A stretch of DNA of 64,000 nt from Gammaproteobacteria bacterium (GCA_017853205.1 JAFMKB010000005.1:1-64000), one strand, 5' to 3'; positions 8,643 to 18,267 are shown, counted from the stretch's first letter. Made by a program: numbers and translations. Notes: generated by a model not told the origin, from the letters alone.

Positions 8643-9646
8643 TGCTTAAGCGCAGCCGCGAGACAGAGTCGTTTACCGTATCGTTTCTCGATGTCGCGTC
8701 CTGTGGCTTTGGCGCGATGATTATTTTGTTAATGCTCGCCAAGCCCTCGCAGCCAGCGCCTCTGGAGGACGCCGAGGCCGCGCCGGCGGCGGTTATCTCC
8801 GAACTTCAAGAGCAGCTTTTCGAGATTCGAGGCGAGACGCGCGTGGTTAACCGCGAGCTCAACGCCAAGCAAGAGCAGCTTTCGTCTATAAAAGAACGTG
8901 TGGCGCGCCTTCGTCGTGACCTTAGCGAGGTGCAGGGCGAGTTTCAAAGCTCGAAGCAGCTTTCGGATGAGACCACCGACGAAATTGGTAAACTGTCGCT
9001 CGCACAGCAGTCGCTTACCGAAGAGATGCAGCGCCTTGCCGCTAACAGCCGCGCGCCGGAGAATAATGCGATCGGCGGCATACCTGTCGACAGCGAATAC
9101 ATTATCTTTGTCATCGATACCTCGGGGTCGATGTTCAATAACCCGAGCTGGGGCAAAATGCTCGGGGTGATCGAGGACACCCTGAATGTCTATCCCGACG
9201 TGAAGGGAATACAGATCATGAACGACATGGGCGACTACATGTTCGACTCGTTTCGAGGCCAGTGGATTCCGGACACACCTGCGCGCCGCACACAGATCTT
9301 GTCAACCTTGCGTAACTGGAACCCGTTTAGCAACTCAAGCCCTGTGGAAGGGGTGACCCGAGCGATCAATACGTTCTATGCGCCCGATAAAAAGATCAGC
9401 ATTTACGTTTTGGGCGATGATTTTCAACCCGGCGGCTCGATTCGTGACGTATTACGTACTATAGATAGGATCAATGTCGAAGACGCCGACGGCAATCGTC
9501 TCGTGCGTATTCACGGCATTGGGTTTCCAACAATCTTTGCGGGTCCGGCACGGTTTCAACAAAGCGTCTATCGCTACGCAACGCTTATGCGCGAGATGAC
9601 ACAGCGAAATGGTGGTACATTCGTAGGCCTGAATGATTTTCAATGA
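8642..9646 (+). CDS. TM/coiled-coil/VWA protein, TolR/MotB-like anchor (VWA2)
   Basis: N-terminal VSFLDVASCGFGAMIILLMLA; coiled coil; MIDAS FVIDTSGSM; TGATG overlap with VWA1. Confidence 0.82.
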   Translation: MLKRSRETESFTVSFLDVASCGFGAMIILLMLAKPSQPAPLEDAEAAPAAVISELQEQLFEIRGETRVVNRELNAKQEQLSSIKERVARLRRDLSEVQGEFQSSKQLSDETTDEIGKLSLAQQSLTEEMQRLAANSRAPENNAIGGIPVDSEYIIFVIDTSGSMFNNPSWGKMLGVIEDTLNVYPDVKGIQIMNDMGDYMFDSFRGQWIPDTPARRTQILSTLRNWNPFSNSSPVEGVTRAINTFYAPDKKISIYVLGDDFQPGGSIRDVLRTIDRINVEDADGNRLVRIHGIGFPTIFAGPARFQQSVYRYATLMREMTQRNGGTFVGLNDFQ

Positions 9647-9650
9647 GTGC

Positions 9651-10271
9651 ATGATGAAAAATTCAATTCGATCAATCGCTAAAACGCTGTGCACAGCCTT
9701 CTGCGCGCTCGTGCTTGCCAGCTGCGGCGTAAGCAAAGTCGTTATCGAAGGCAGTTATCCAAGCCCCAATGTGGCAAAGCTGCCGCTGTCTCTGGCCGTG
9801 GTTTACGACGAGCCCCTGCGTAATTTTAGCTACATAGAGTATTCCGAAACCGGCGCCGAAGAATTTAATATCGCCAGTGGCGCATCGCATGTCGCGCTAT
9901 TCGACGCGGTGCTGCCGGCTATGTTTGAGTCGGTGGTCGAGGCGGCAAGTCTTGAGGAAGCCGAGTCGCTCGGCGTCGATGCGATTTTCGTGCCCGCAAT
10001 CGATGAGTTTCAACTCGCACTGCCTAATAAAACCAAGCTTGATGTTTACGAGGTATGGATTCGCTACAACATGCGCTTAGTTAGCGGTGATGGCGCGCCG
10101 ATCGCTGACTGGGTGCTAACCTCGTACGGCAAGACGCCTACCGAAAGTTTGCGTACAGCCGATGCGGCAATCAACGACGCCGCGGTAGTCGCGCTACGTG
10201 ATCTTGCGTCGAGCTTTTCGTTAAGTTTTGCGCAAGTGCCCGAAGTGCGCGATTGGTTAGCGTCGCGCTAA
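9651..10271 (+). CDS. Lipoprotein of unknown function
   Basis: Signal peptide plus lipobox LVLASC; start chosen after the VWA2 stop. Confidence 0.65.
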   Translation: MMKNSIRSIAKTLCTAFCALVLASCGVSKVVIEGSYPSPNVAKLPLSLAVVYDEPLRNFSYIEYSETGAEEFNIASGASHVALFDAVLPAMFESVVEAASLEEAESLGVDAIFVPAIDEFQLALPNKTKLDVYEVWIRYNMRLVSGDGAPIADWVLTSYGKTPTESLRTADAAINDAAVVALRDLASSFSLSFAQVPEVRDWLASR

Positions 10272-10316
10272 TTGAGTTGCTAAATGAGTCGCGAAAGAAG
10301 AGTTAAGGAGGTTATT

Positions 10317-10961
10317 GTGAAAGCATTATTGCCCCTGTTGGTAGTGTTACTAGCCTCGTGTACTAGCACCACGGTTGATGAGTTTCGCCAAGGCGAGACG
10401 GGGATCAACAGCGATGAGTCTATTGTTATCCTCGGACGCAGACATTCGAGCGATTACGAAACACGCGCCGAATTTGTCGACTGTGTAGGCGAGCGCATGA
10501 CAACCGGTAACGACTCGATTTCAGTTATCCCCGAAAAAGAATTTGTCGACGCCATGTTCCCGTGGTTCGAGCCGCGCACCGCGCCGCTCAGAACCCAAGA
10601 CCTCGAGCGGCTGATGGCAGAGCCAGTTGTTGCCGAAAAAATGGCCGAGTTCGGCGTACGGTATATGGTGTGGCTCGATGGTTTCACCGAAACCAGCGGC
10701 CGAACGGGCACAATTTCTTGCACCGTGGGCCCTGGCGGCGCCGGTTGCTTCGGGTTTGGTTCGTGGGAGGACGACTCGACCTTCGACGCGCGCGTGTGGG
10801 ATGTGGCCTCGCTGCAAAACGTAGGTACTATAAGCACCGACGCCTCAGGCCAATCGTATTTGCCCGCGCTCGTTATTCCCATTCCACTGATCGCACGAGT
10901 CGAGGCGAATGCCTGCGTCCGCCTTGCCGATCAGCTCAAACAGTTTGTCAATGGCGAATGA
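10317..10961 (+). CDS. Lipoprotein of unknown function
   Basis: GTG start 6 nt after SD AAGGAGG; lipobox VLLASC. Confidence 0.65.
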   Translation: MKALLPLLVVLLASCTSTTVDEFRQGETGINSDESIVILGRRHSSDYETRAEFVDCVGERMTTGNDSISVIPEKEFVDAMFPWFEPRTAPLRTQDLERLMAEPVVAEKMAEFGVRYMVWLDGFTETSGRTGTISCTVGPGGAGCFGFGSWEDDSTFDARVWDVASLQNVGTISTDASGQSYLPALVIPIPLIARVEANACVRLADQLKQFVNGE

Positions 10962-10977
10962 CTTAGCGGAGAACTCT

Positions 10978-12423
10978 ATGACTCGCCCACTCGCACTTCT
11001 CACTCTTCTCTGCCTTGCGCTCACCACTGCCGGCTGCGCCGTCAACCCTGCCACTGGCGGCGCAAACTTAGTGTTGATGACCGAAAACAAAGAGAAAGAA
11101 ATCGGCCGCGAAGAACATGAGAAAGTGCTCGCCTCGATGCCCATTTATAAAGACGACGTATTGCAGGCCTATGTCGAGCGCGTGGGTAATGACATTGCCG
11201 CGGTAAGCCACCGTCCCGATTTAGACTATACGTTCACTATTATCGATAATCCCGAGATCAATGCCTTCGCGCTACCCGCGGGCTATGTCTACGTTAATCG
11301 CGGTCTGCTCACTTTCATGAACTCTGAGGCAGAACTCGCTGCGGTGCTCGCACACGAAATCGGCCACATCACGGCGCGTCACGCGGTGCAACAGCAAGCG
11401 CGCGGCGGCTTGGCTAAAACCGCCTCGACCGTTGGCGGCATCGTGACGGCTGTCGCCACTGGCAGTGGCTATGTTGGTTCGCAGATAAGCGACATCGCTT
11501 CTATTTGGGCCCAGAGCGGACTGAGCGGTTTTGGCCGCGAAGACGAGCTCGAAGCCGATAGCCTTGGTGCCGAATACATCGTTAACGCAGGTTACGATCC
11601 CGCGGCCATGATCGAGGTGATTACCGTTCTCAAAAACCAAGAAGACTTTAATCGCAAGGTCGCGGGCACGGGAGGGGGCTATCATGGGCTGTTCGCCACT
11701 CACCCGCGCAACGACAAACGGCTTCAGGAAGCGATCGAAGACGTCGCGACTCTGGGCGGCAACGCGATAACCCGTACCGACAACACTGAGTTTAGAACGG
11801 CACTGGACGGCCTCGTTGTTGGCCAGAGCGCGCAGTCGCAGCGCAGCGACGAACGCAATCGCTACTATCAGTCGCTTCTGGGCTATACCCTGGTGTTTCC
11901 GCCCGAGTGGACTGTTGCGGAGACGACCACCACCGCCACAGGCTCGCTCGAGGGTGCCGGCTCGCTGAGAATTGAGGCGCAGCAGCTGCAGGATAATCTG
12001 GACCCCAGACTCTTTATTAAAGAAAAGCTCGGCATCGAAAATTTGCAGCAAAGCGAGCCGCTTGAGCAGTTTAGGCTCGTAGGGCACACGGGCCTCGTGC
12101 AGACAGCTGAGGGCACACGCGAGCGCGTCGCCGTAATCTATCTTGGCCGCCGCGCAATGATTTTTCGCGGGCAGGCCAGTAGCGACGAAGTCGATGCCGA
12201 AATACTCGCCTCGATTCGCTCGTTCCGTGCAATTCAGCGTGGCGAAGGCGCTGGCGTCGAAGCCAAAATTCGTTTCGTTCAGGCAAGCGAGTTTTTCGAC
12301 TTTAAGATAGTTGCCCAGCAGAGCCGCATCGCGAATTATCCCGAGGAGACGCTGCGACTGCTGAACAATTATTATCCCTCCGGCAATCCTGCGCCCGGCA
12401 CGTGGATTAAGCTCGTCGAATAG
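10978..12423 (+). CDS. M48-family zinc metalloprotease, lipoprotein
   Basis: Lipobox TTAGC; HEIGH zinc motif; E-rich third-ligand region EDELEADSLGAEY. Confidence 0.88.
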   Translation: MTRPLALLTLLCLALTTAGCAVNPATGGANLVLMTENKEKEIGREEHEKVLASMPIYKDDVLQAYVERVGNDIAAVSHRPDLDYTFTIIDNPEINAFALPAGYVYVNRGLLTFMNSEAELAAVLAHEIGHITARHAVQQQARGGLAKTASTVGGIVTAVATGSGYVGSQISDIASIWAQSGLSGFGREDELEADSLGAEYIVNAGYDPAAMIEVITVLKNQEDFNRKVAGTGGGYHGLFATHPRNDKRLQEAIEDVATLGGNAITRTDNTEFRTALDGLVVGQSAQSQRSDERNRYYQSLLGYTLVFPPEWTVAETTTTATGSLEGAGSLRIEAQQLQDNLDPRLFIKEKLGIENLQQSEPLEQFRLVGHTGLVQTAEGTRERVAVIYLGRRAMIFRGQASSDEVDAEILASIRSFRAIQRGEGAGVEAKIRFVQASEFFDFKIVAQQSRIANYPEETLRLLNNYYPSGNPAPGTWIKLVE

Positions 12424-12471
12424 CCCTCTCTCATGCTGTCCCTCACCGTCCAGCGAGAGTAAACTGTGGGG

Positions 12472-13689
12472 ATGGCAAGAAACGAAGAAAACCAAGATCA
12501 GGTCTCGGATAGCGTAAACGAGGAAGCCGATTCCGGCGCCCACGAACAAACGCTCGAAGAGCTGATGGATCTGACCTTTGCAGAAGATCGGCGCGAACAA
12601 GAACTCGCCGACTTGGCTGCGCAGTCAGCGGTCACCACCCCGCAAAAGATACTCATTATTGGTGCCTCATGGGTCGGCGACATGATAATGGCGCAGAGCC
12701 TGTTTATCCTGCTCAAGCGCACCCGCCGCGATTGCCACATTACCGTATTAGCCCCTGCGTGGACCGAGCCACTTCTCGCGCGCATGCCCGAGGTCGACGA
12801 AAGCCTGGTGCTGCCATTCGATCACGGCGACCTTAAACTCGGCGAGCGTCGCCGTTTCGGCAAAAGCCTCGCCGACAAAGGGTTTACCCACGCCATCGTG
12901 CTGCCCAATTCTTTCAAGTCTGCACTGATCCCGCGTTTTGCCGGCATTAAAACGCGCATCGGTTGGCGCGGCGAGGCCCGCGGCCTGCTACTTACCGACT
13001 GCCGGCGACTCGACAAGACCAAATACCCACGTATGGTTGAGCGCTTTGCCGCACTAGGCCTTTCGGCGGACGCGCGCCTGCCCGAACGAGTGCCAGACCC
13101 AAATCTGTTGGTTACGCGACCGATGGTCGACAAGGTATTAGCCAAGTTTGGAATAGAGACCGCCGGCGACTGGCCTAGACGTCTGCTCGCCATGTGCCCC
13201 GGCGCCGAGTTTGGCTCTTCAAAGCAGTGGCCTGTTAGCCATTTCGCGACGCTTGGCGCAACACTGATCGCCGATGGGTGGCGTGTTGTAATTATGGGCT
13301 CGGCAGGGGATGCGGCGATAGCACAGGAAATTCACGATGGCATCGCGCAGAAAGTAGGGCATCCGCTGATTAATTGCTGCTTTAATTTGGCAGGCAAGAC
13401 GTCGCTCGCCGAGGCAATTGATTTAATGGCGGCATGTACTATGGCGCTTTCAAACGACTCTGGTCTCATGCACGTTGCAGCGGCGCTAAATTTACCGGTC
13501 GTTGCGCTTTACGGTTCTACCTCGCCGGAGTTTACGCCACCACTCGCGCCGATATCGAGAATCCTAACGACACCAATCGAATGCCGGCCGTGTTTCGATA
13601 GAGAGTGTCGCTTTGGCCACAAACGTTGTATGACCGATATTGACCCGTCGCGAGCACTGACTGCGGTACTCGAATTGTATGCCAAGTAA
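12472..13689 (+). CDS. waaF: ADP-heptose:LPS heptosyltransferase II
   Basis: KILIIGASWVGDMIMAQSLFILLKR; NDSGLMHVAAALNLPVVALYGSTSPEFTPPL. Confidence 0.88.
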   Translation: MARNEENQDQVSDSVNEEADSGAHEQTLEELMDLTFAEDRREQELADLAAQSAVTTPQKILIIGASWVGDMIMAQSLFILLKRTRRDCHITVLAPAWTEPLLARMPEVDESLVLPFDHGDLKLGERRRFGKSLADKGFTHAIVLPNSFKSALIPRFAGIKTRIGWRGEARGLLLTDCRRLDKTKYPRMVERFAALGLSADARLPERVPDPNLLVTRPMVDKVLAKFGIETAGDWPRRLLAMCPGAEFGSSKQWPVSHFATLGATLIADGWRVVIMGSAGDAAIAQEIHDGIAQKVGHPLINCCFNLAGKTSLAEAIDLMAACTMALSNDSGLMHVAAALNLPVVALYGSTSPEFTPPLAPISRILTTPIECRPCFDRECRFGHKRCMTDIDPSRALTAVLELYAK

Positions 13690-13744
13690 CAGAATAGGAT
13701 TAGCCGCCTAGCGCGGGCGAGACAAACATAAAAAGAGAATTGCA

Positions 13745-14869
13745 GTGCGAGTTTTAATCGTTAAAGTTTCGTCGCTCGGCGACATTATTCATACGCTTCC
13801 CGCCGTTACAGACGCCCGACGTGCGCGCCCCGATATAATTTTTGACTGGGTGGTTGAAGAAAATTTTGTTGAGGTGCCGAAATGGCATCCAGCGGTCGAT
13901 CGCGTCATTCCCGTTGCCTTTCGACGCTGGCGAAAAACACCGCTGCGCTCACTAGGCGGTATTGAATTCAAAAAATTTAAGGATGAGATTAACCGCGAAC
14001 ATTACGATCTTGTTATAGACGCACAGGGACTTATTAAAAGCGGGGTAATAAGCCGTATGTCACGCGGCTTAACCGTTGGCTTAAGTGACAGCACAGTGCG
14101 TGAACCTTTGGCGACGCTGTTTTACAACAAAGTGTATTCGGTGCCTAAAACAGAACACGCGGTTGATCGGGTACGTCAGCTTTTCGCGCGGGCGCTGCAG
14201 TATGAATATAACCCTCGCACAATAGACTACGGTGTAAGCCACGAGGCGATTGCAAAACAAAACAGGCATGGCACGGTAGAAAGGCAGAAAAGCAGCGCTA
14301 AGCAAGTTGTTTTCTTACACGGTACAACCTGGGCAACCAAACACTGGCCCGTCGATTATTGGTGCGCCCTTGCGCGACACGCAGCCGAGGCGGGCTTCGA
14401 CGTCTTACTCCCGTGGGGCGACGAGGCCGAACGCGTCCGTGCCGAAAACATCTCGAGCGCTACCGGCGCAACAGTTTTGCCCAAGCTTACGTTGAGCGGA
14501 CTCGCCGCCGAACTTGCAGCCGCCAGCGGGGTCGTTGCAGTGGACACTGGCCTTGGTCATTTAGCGGCCGCACTCGCGCGCCCTACACTGTCGATTTATG
14601 GGCCAACCGATCCCGCGCTTTCGGGTACCTATGGCGTCACGCAAAAGCATCTGCGTTCTACTTTTGCTTGTTCGCCTTGCCTCAAAAAAACCTGCACCTA
14701 CAATGGAGCCGCCGTGCTCGCGAACGACAAAGCCGTGACACCGCCGTGCTTTACGACAAATCCGCCGGCCGAGGTGTGGCAGCAGTTCGAAGCATTACTT
14801 GCAGAGGCTGCGTTGGGTCGACCTAAAAGCTATTACGACACCAGTGACTATGGCGGCGTAGGAAAATGA
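13745..14869 (+). CDS. waaC: LPS heptosyltransferase I
   Basis: MRVLIVKVSSLGDIIHTLPAVTDA; VDTGLGHLAAALARPTLSIYGPTDP; GTG start. Confidence 0.88.
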   Translation: MRVLIVKVSSLGDIIHTLPAVTDARRARPDIIFDWVVEENFVEVPKWHPAVDRVIPVAFRRWRKTPLRSLGGIEFKKFKDEINREHYDLVIDAQGLIKSGVISRMSRGLTVGLSDSTVREPLATLFYNKVYSVPKTEHAVDRVRQLFARALQYEYNPRTIDYGVSHEAIAKQNRHGTVERQKSSAKQVVFLHGTTWATKHWPVDYWCALARHAAEAGFDVLLPWGDEAERVRAENISSATGATVLPKLTLSGLAAELAAASGVVAVDTGLGHLAAALARPTLSIYGPTDPALSGTYGVTQKHLRSTFACSPCLKKTCTYNGAAVLANDKAVTPPCFTTNPPAEVWQQFEALLAEAALGRPKSYYDTSDYGGVGK

Positions 14870-16068
14870 GTGCCGGCATGAACCTCGTATTTATTATTTA
14901 TTCCTACTTTCCCCACGGTGGGCAGCAGCGCGACTTTATGCGCATTTTAAACGAGTGCCGCGCGCGCGGTCATAACATTACCGTGTACACCTTGAAGTGG
15001 ACCGGCGACAAACCCGACGGCGTCACAATTCATCTTGTGCCAGTGAAGGCATTAACGCGCACGCGTCTTTATAAAAAATTTACTCGCTGGGTTGAGTCTA
15101 AAATCGAGAGAATTTCTGAGAGCCCGAATGAAAAACAGAGCGGGGTTCATAATCAGACCATCGTAGGCTTTAATAAGATGCCGGGTCTTGATGTGTACTA
15201 CGCCGCCGACCCCTGTTTTGCCGAGATGGCAGCTACACAGCGTGGTAGCTACTACCAATACAGCAGTCGCTTTAAACACTTTAGCGCCTATGAAGAGGCA
15301 GTATTCGGCGGCGACAGCGCTACCGAGGTTCTGTACCTTTCGCCACAGCAAAGAGCGGCGTTTAAAAGCTATTACCCCGAATGTGAGAGTCGATTGCATG
15401 CACTACCCGCAGGGCTTGCCGAGGACCGCAGACTCGACGATCGATCGCCTGCGGCGCGTGAGGCGCGCAAGAAAGCTGCGCGGGAAAAGCTAAAGAATGA
15501 ATTAAACATCAGCGAAACAGCGACACTCGTCATTCAGATTGGTTCTGGATTTAAAGTGAAAGGCGTCGACCGCGCGCTGCGCGCAATCGCTTCGCTCCCA
15601 CGAGAAACACACAGCACTGTTCATTACCTTTTGGTTGGTTCAGGTAAACCTGCTTCTTATTTGAGACTCGCCAAAAAATTAAATATAGCCAATAAGGTAA
15701 CCATTGTAGAGGGACGCGATGACGTGCCCGAACTGCTCGCCGCCGCCGACCTTATGCTACACCCTGCCTACCGAGAGAGCGCAGGTTATACTTTGCTCGA
15801 GGCGATAGTCGCCGGCTTACCCGTCTTGGCAACCGAAACCTGCGGCTATGCGTACCATATAGTGCAGGCCAATGCGGGCGCCGTCTGCCCTGAGCCTTTC
15901 TCGCAAGCGTCGCTGAATAAGATACTTTTGGACATGCTCGAGCAATTGCCTACGGCAAAGTGGTCGGCAAACGGGCTCGCTTATGGCGCCGAAGAAAGTC
16001 TCTACACCATGCCCCAGGCCGCAGCGGATTTTATAGAGCGTTTTGAAAGCGGAACCCCTCGCGGGTAG
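14866..16068 (+). CDS. waaG: LPS core glucosyltransferase, GT4 family (WaaG-like)
   Basis: MNLVFIIYSYFPHGGQQRDFMRI; LLHPAYRESAGYTLLEAIVAGLPVLAT. Confidence 0.82.
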   Translation: MSAGMNLVFIIYSYFPHGGQQRDFMRILNECRARGHNITVYTLKWTGDKPDGVTIHLVPVKALTRTRLYKKFTRWVESKIERISESPNEKQSGVHNQTIVGFNKMPGLDVYYAADPCFAEMAATQRGSYYQYSSRFKHFSAYEEAVFGGDSATEVLYLSPQQRAAFKSYYPECESRLHALPAGLAEDRRLDDRSPAAREARKKAAREKLKNELNISETATLVIQIGSGFKVKGVDRALRAIASLPRETHSTVHYLLVGSGKPASYLRLAKKLNIANKVTIVEGRDDVPELLAAADLMLHPAYRESAGYTLLEAIVAGLPVLATETCGYAYHIVQANAGAVCPEPFSQASLNKILLDMLEQLPTAKWSANGLAYGAEESLYTMPQAAADFIERFESGTPRG

Positions 16069-16857
16069 ATGGGTATGCGTTACGCGAACAAAGAGTTTAA
16101 AGAATTTTTTGCCAGCGGCGACCCTTTTGAAATACTCGAGGCTATACAGGGCGAGGTGTTTCGCGTCGTTGATGGACGCAAAACCTTTCGCTTTGACTTA
16201 AACGGCAGCCGCTATTTTGCTAAGCTGCATCGCGGTGTCGGTTGGCGTGAGATTGCGAAAAACCTTTTTCATTTTCGCTGGCCTATTGTCGATGCCGAAA
16301 ACGAGTGGCGCGCTGTGCAGCGTTTAAAAAGCCTCGGTGTGTCGACGTTGGAGCCAGTAGCCTATGGCGTAATTGGTCTAAATCCTGCGACGCGCCGCTC
16401 CTACCTTGTGACGCAGGATCTTACCGACACAATTAGCCTCGAAGACCTTGGTAAACAATGGTTAACGCAGCCGCCATCGCCAGCATTAAAGCGCGCGCTG
16501 ATCAAGCGCGTTGCGACTATCGCTCAGACGCTTCACAGTCACGGCATGTGTCACCGCGACTTGTATTTATGCCATTTTTTGCTCCATCAAAACGAACCTG
16601 AGCTGCGCGTCTCGCTTATCGATCTGCACCGAGCGTTTTCGAGCCCGCGTCTGAGAAGGCGCTGGCTTATAAAAGATATTGGTAGCCTTTATTACTCTTG
16701 CCTGCATCTCAACCTATCCCAACGCGATCTTCTGCGGTTCATTCGCTATTACGACCCGCGTGGGCTTCGTTATGCCATTGGCCGAAACGCTGATTTTTGG
16801 CAGGCTGTATCGACAAAAGCTAGGTCACTTTACAGACGTCACGGCGATGCCGCATGA
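16069..16857 (+). CDS. waaP: LPS core heptose(I) kinase
   Basis: FEILEAIQGEVFRVVDGRKTFRF...; HGMCHRDLYLCHFLLH kinase motif. Confidence 0.88.
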   Translation: MGMRYANKEFKEFFASGDPFEILEAIQGEVFRVVDGRKTFRFDLNGSRYFAKLHRGVGWREIAKNLFHFRWPIVDAENEWRAVQRLKSLGVSTLEPVAYGVIGLNPATRRSYLVTQDLTDTISLEDLGKQWLTQPPSPALKRALIKRVATIAQTLHSHGMCHRDLYLCHFLLHQNEPELRVSLIDLHRAFSSPRLRRRWLIKDIGSLYYSCLHLNLSQRDLLRFIRYYDPRGLRYAIGRNADFWQAVSTKARSLYRRHGDAA

Positions 16858-17678
16858 AGGCGCTACTCGATACCAAGGCGCTCACCGCAGCACTGACAGC
16901 ATTTGATGAATCGCTTACTTGTGCGACGGAGCAAAAGCCTAGCGCCGACATTTATAGACAGGCCGAGAAGCGCGCCTATTTTGCAGTAGACCTCGCCGCG
17001 CTCACCGAGCTCGGTGCGCGTGCGCCCGAGCAGAATTTTTCGCAGCGCTTGGCTGGCGCAGTTGCCGACGTTTTGCAGAACCCCGATGCGGCAATTGAGG
17101 CAGGCAAAATACTCAAACACGATCGCACCACCACCGTTGCAAAAATTCAGGTGATGGGACTCTCTCTGGTAATAAAGCGCTACAACCGCAAATCGCTCCT
17201 GCATGGCTTTACCCGTCTGTGGCGCACCACCCGTGCGCGTCGCAGCTTTGATGCTGCTCGCTGGCTGTTGCAACACGGCATTCTCACCGCCCTGCCTCTC
17301 GCCTTTATCGAGAACCGCTCTTTTGGTGCCCTTAATCACGGGGCTTACTATCTCAGTCTTTTTCACCCAGGTGACAACTTGCTTCGTCAACTCAATAGCG
17401 GTGCTATCAAAAATCACGACTTTGACGCGCTTCTTAGTGAGTTTAAACAGCTTTTACGCCTGCTACGCCGCGCGAACGCGGCCCATGGCGATATGAAAAT
17501 CAGCAACTTTATCTTTCACAGCAATCGGTTGTGCGTTCTGGACTTAGACGCCACCCAGCCCTACAAGCGTGCATGGCAGGCGAGACGCGCCTTTCGAAAA
17601 GATTTAGCGCGGTTTGAGCGCAATTGGGTTGGGTCGGATTTTGAGTCAGTAGTGGCCGAGTTTTTAAAAAATTTCTAA
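16854..17678 (+). CDS. InaA/WaaP-like lipopolysaccharide kinase family protein
   Basis: HGDMKISNFIFH and VLDLDATQPYKRAWQARRAFRKDLARF; ATGA overlap with waaP. Confidence 0.75.
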   Translation: MKALLDTKALTAALTAFDESLTCATEQKPSADIYRQAEKRAYFAVDLAALTELGARAPEQNFSQRLAGAVADVLQNPDAAIEAGKILKHDRTTTVAKIQVMGLSLVIKRYNRKSLLHGFTRLWRTTRARRSFDAARWLLQHGILTALPLAFIENRSFGALNHGAYYLSLFHPGDNLLRQLNSGAIKNHDFDALLSEFKQLLRLLRRANAAHGDMKISNFIFHSNRLCVLDLDATQPYKRAWQARRAFRKDLARFERNWVGSDFESVVAEFLKNF

Positions 17679-17813
17679 AAAATAATGCAAAAATTTGGAA
17701 TTTATAAATTATTAAAATTTCGTTAGAGAGTCGAGATTTTGCGAAAATTTTACGCTTCGCTGTGCGAAATATGGCAAAAATTTAAGGTAGAGAGCAGCCC
17801 CACCAAGAATCTA

Positions 17814-17835
17814 TCCCAGGCTACTCAGCCTGGGA
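17814..17835. repeat. Perfect 9-bp inverted repeat, hairpin over 3' end of minus-strand CDS
   Basis: TCCCAGGCT-ACTC-AGCCTGGGA. Confidence 0.7.
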
Positions 17836-18165
17836 TTTAACCAGATACTTACCCAACGTCTCGTAGTACTTAAGCGCTAACGCTGTGGGCACTACATATT
17901 TCACACGCGCGTCGAACTCGTCTGTTTCGACTTTAATCATGCCTTTGTCGGCCAAAATTTTAAGTCGGCTATGCTTTGTGCGCTGAGAAATCTCGGGCAT
18001 TGCTTCGAGGGCTTCCATCGTGGCAAGTTTTCGTCCTTGATACCACGAGATAGAACAGGCGTTGAGAAGACCGCTTTCGACGGCGTCCAACGAGGGGTAT
18101 TTGGGCATTTCTTCGAGTGCTTTCGCCAAATTAAGAAAGCGTAGATAAGGCAGATCTCTTTTCAT
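17821..18165 (-). CDS. Putative winged-helix DNA-binding protein (MarR-like)
   Basis: ISQRTKHSRLKILADKGMIKVETDEFDARVKYVVPT resembles wHTH recognition helix and wing. Confidence 0.5.
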   Translation of the reverse strand: MKRDLPYLRFLNLAKALEEMPKYPSLDAVESGLLNACSISWYQGRKLATMEALEAMPEISQRTKHSRLKILADKGMIKVETDEFDARVKYVVPTALALKYYETLGKYLVKSQAE

Positions 18166-18267
18166 TCAAACCTAGCTCCATGGTATTTCGTGCATCATAC
18201 CAAATCGCCTAAAAATTGCTACGCCGCTATATTTGTGGGATCACACAGGAAAGGTAATTCAGCCGAG

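Noticed and set aside
5395-9646. Zorya-type antiphage system
   Set aside because: ExbB/MotA-like plus TM partners recalls ZorAB, but there is no ZorC/ZorD/ZorE-like helicase or nuclease, and the partners carry VWA rather than OmpA-like domains.
11272-12600. 442-aa minus-strand ORF antisense to the M48 protease gene
   Set aside because: Low-complexity shadow ORF opposite a clear lipoprotein protease; typical of GC-rich codon bias.
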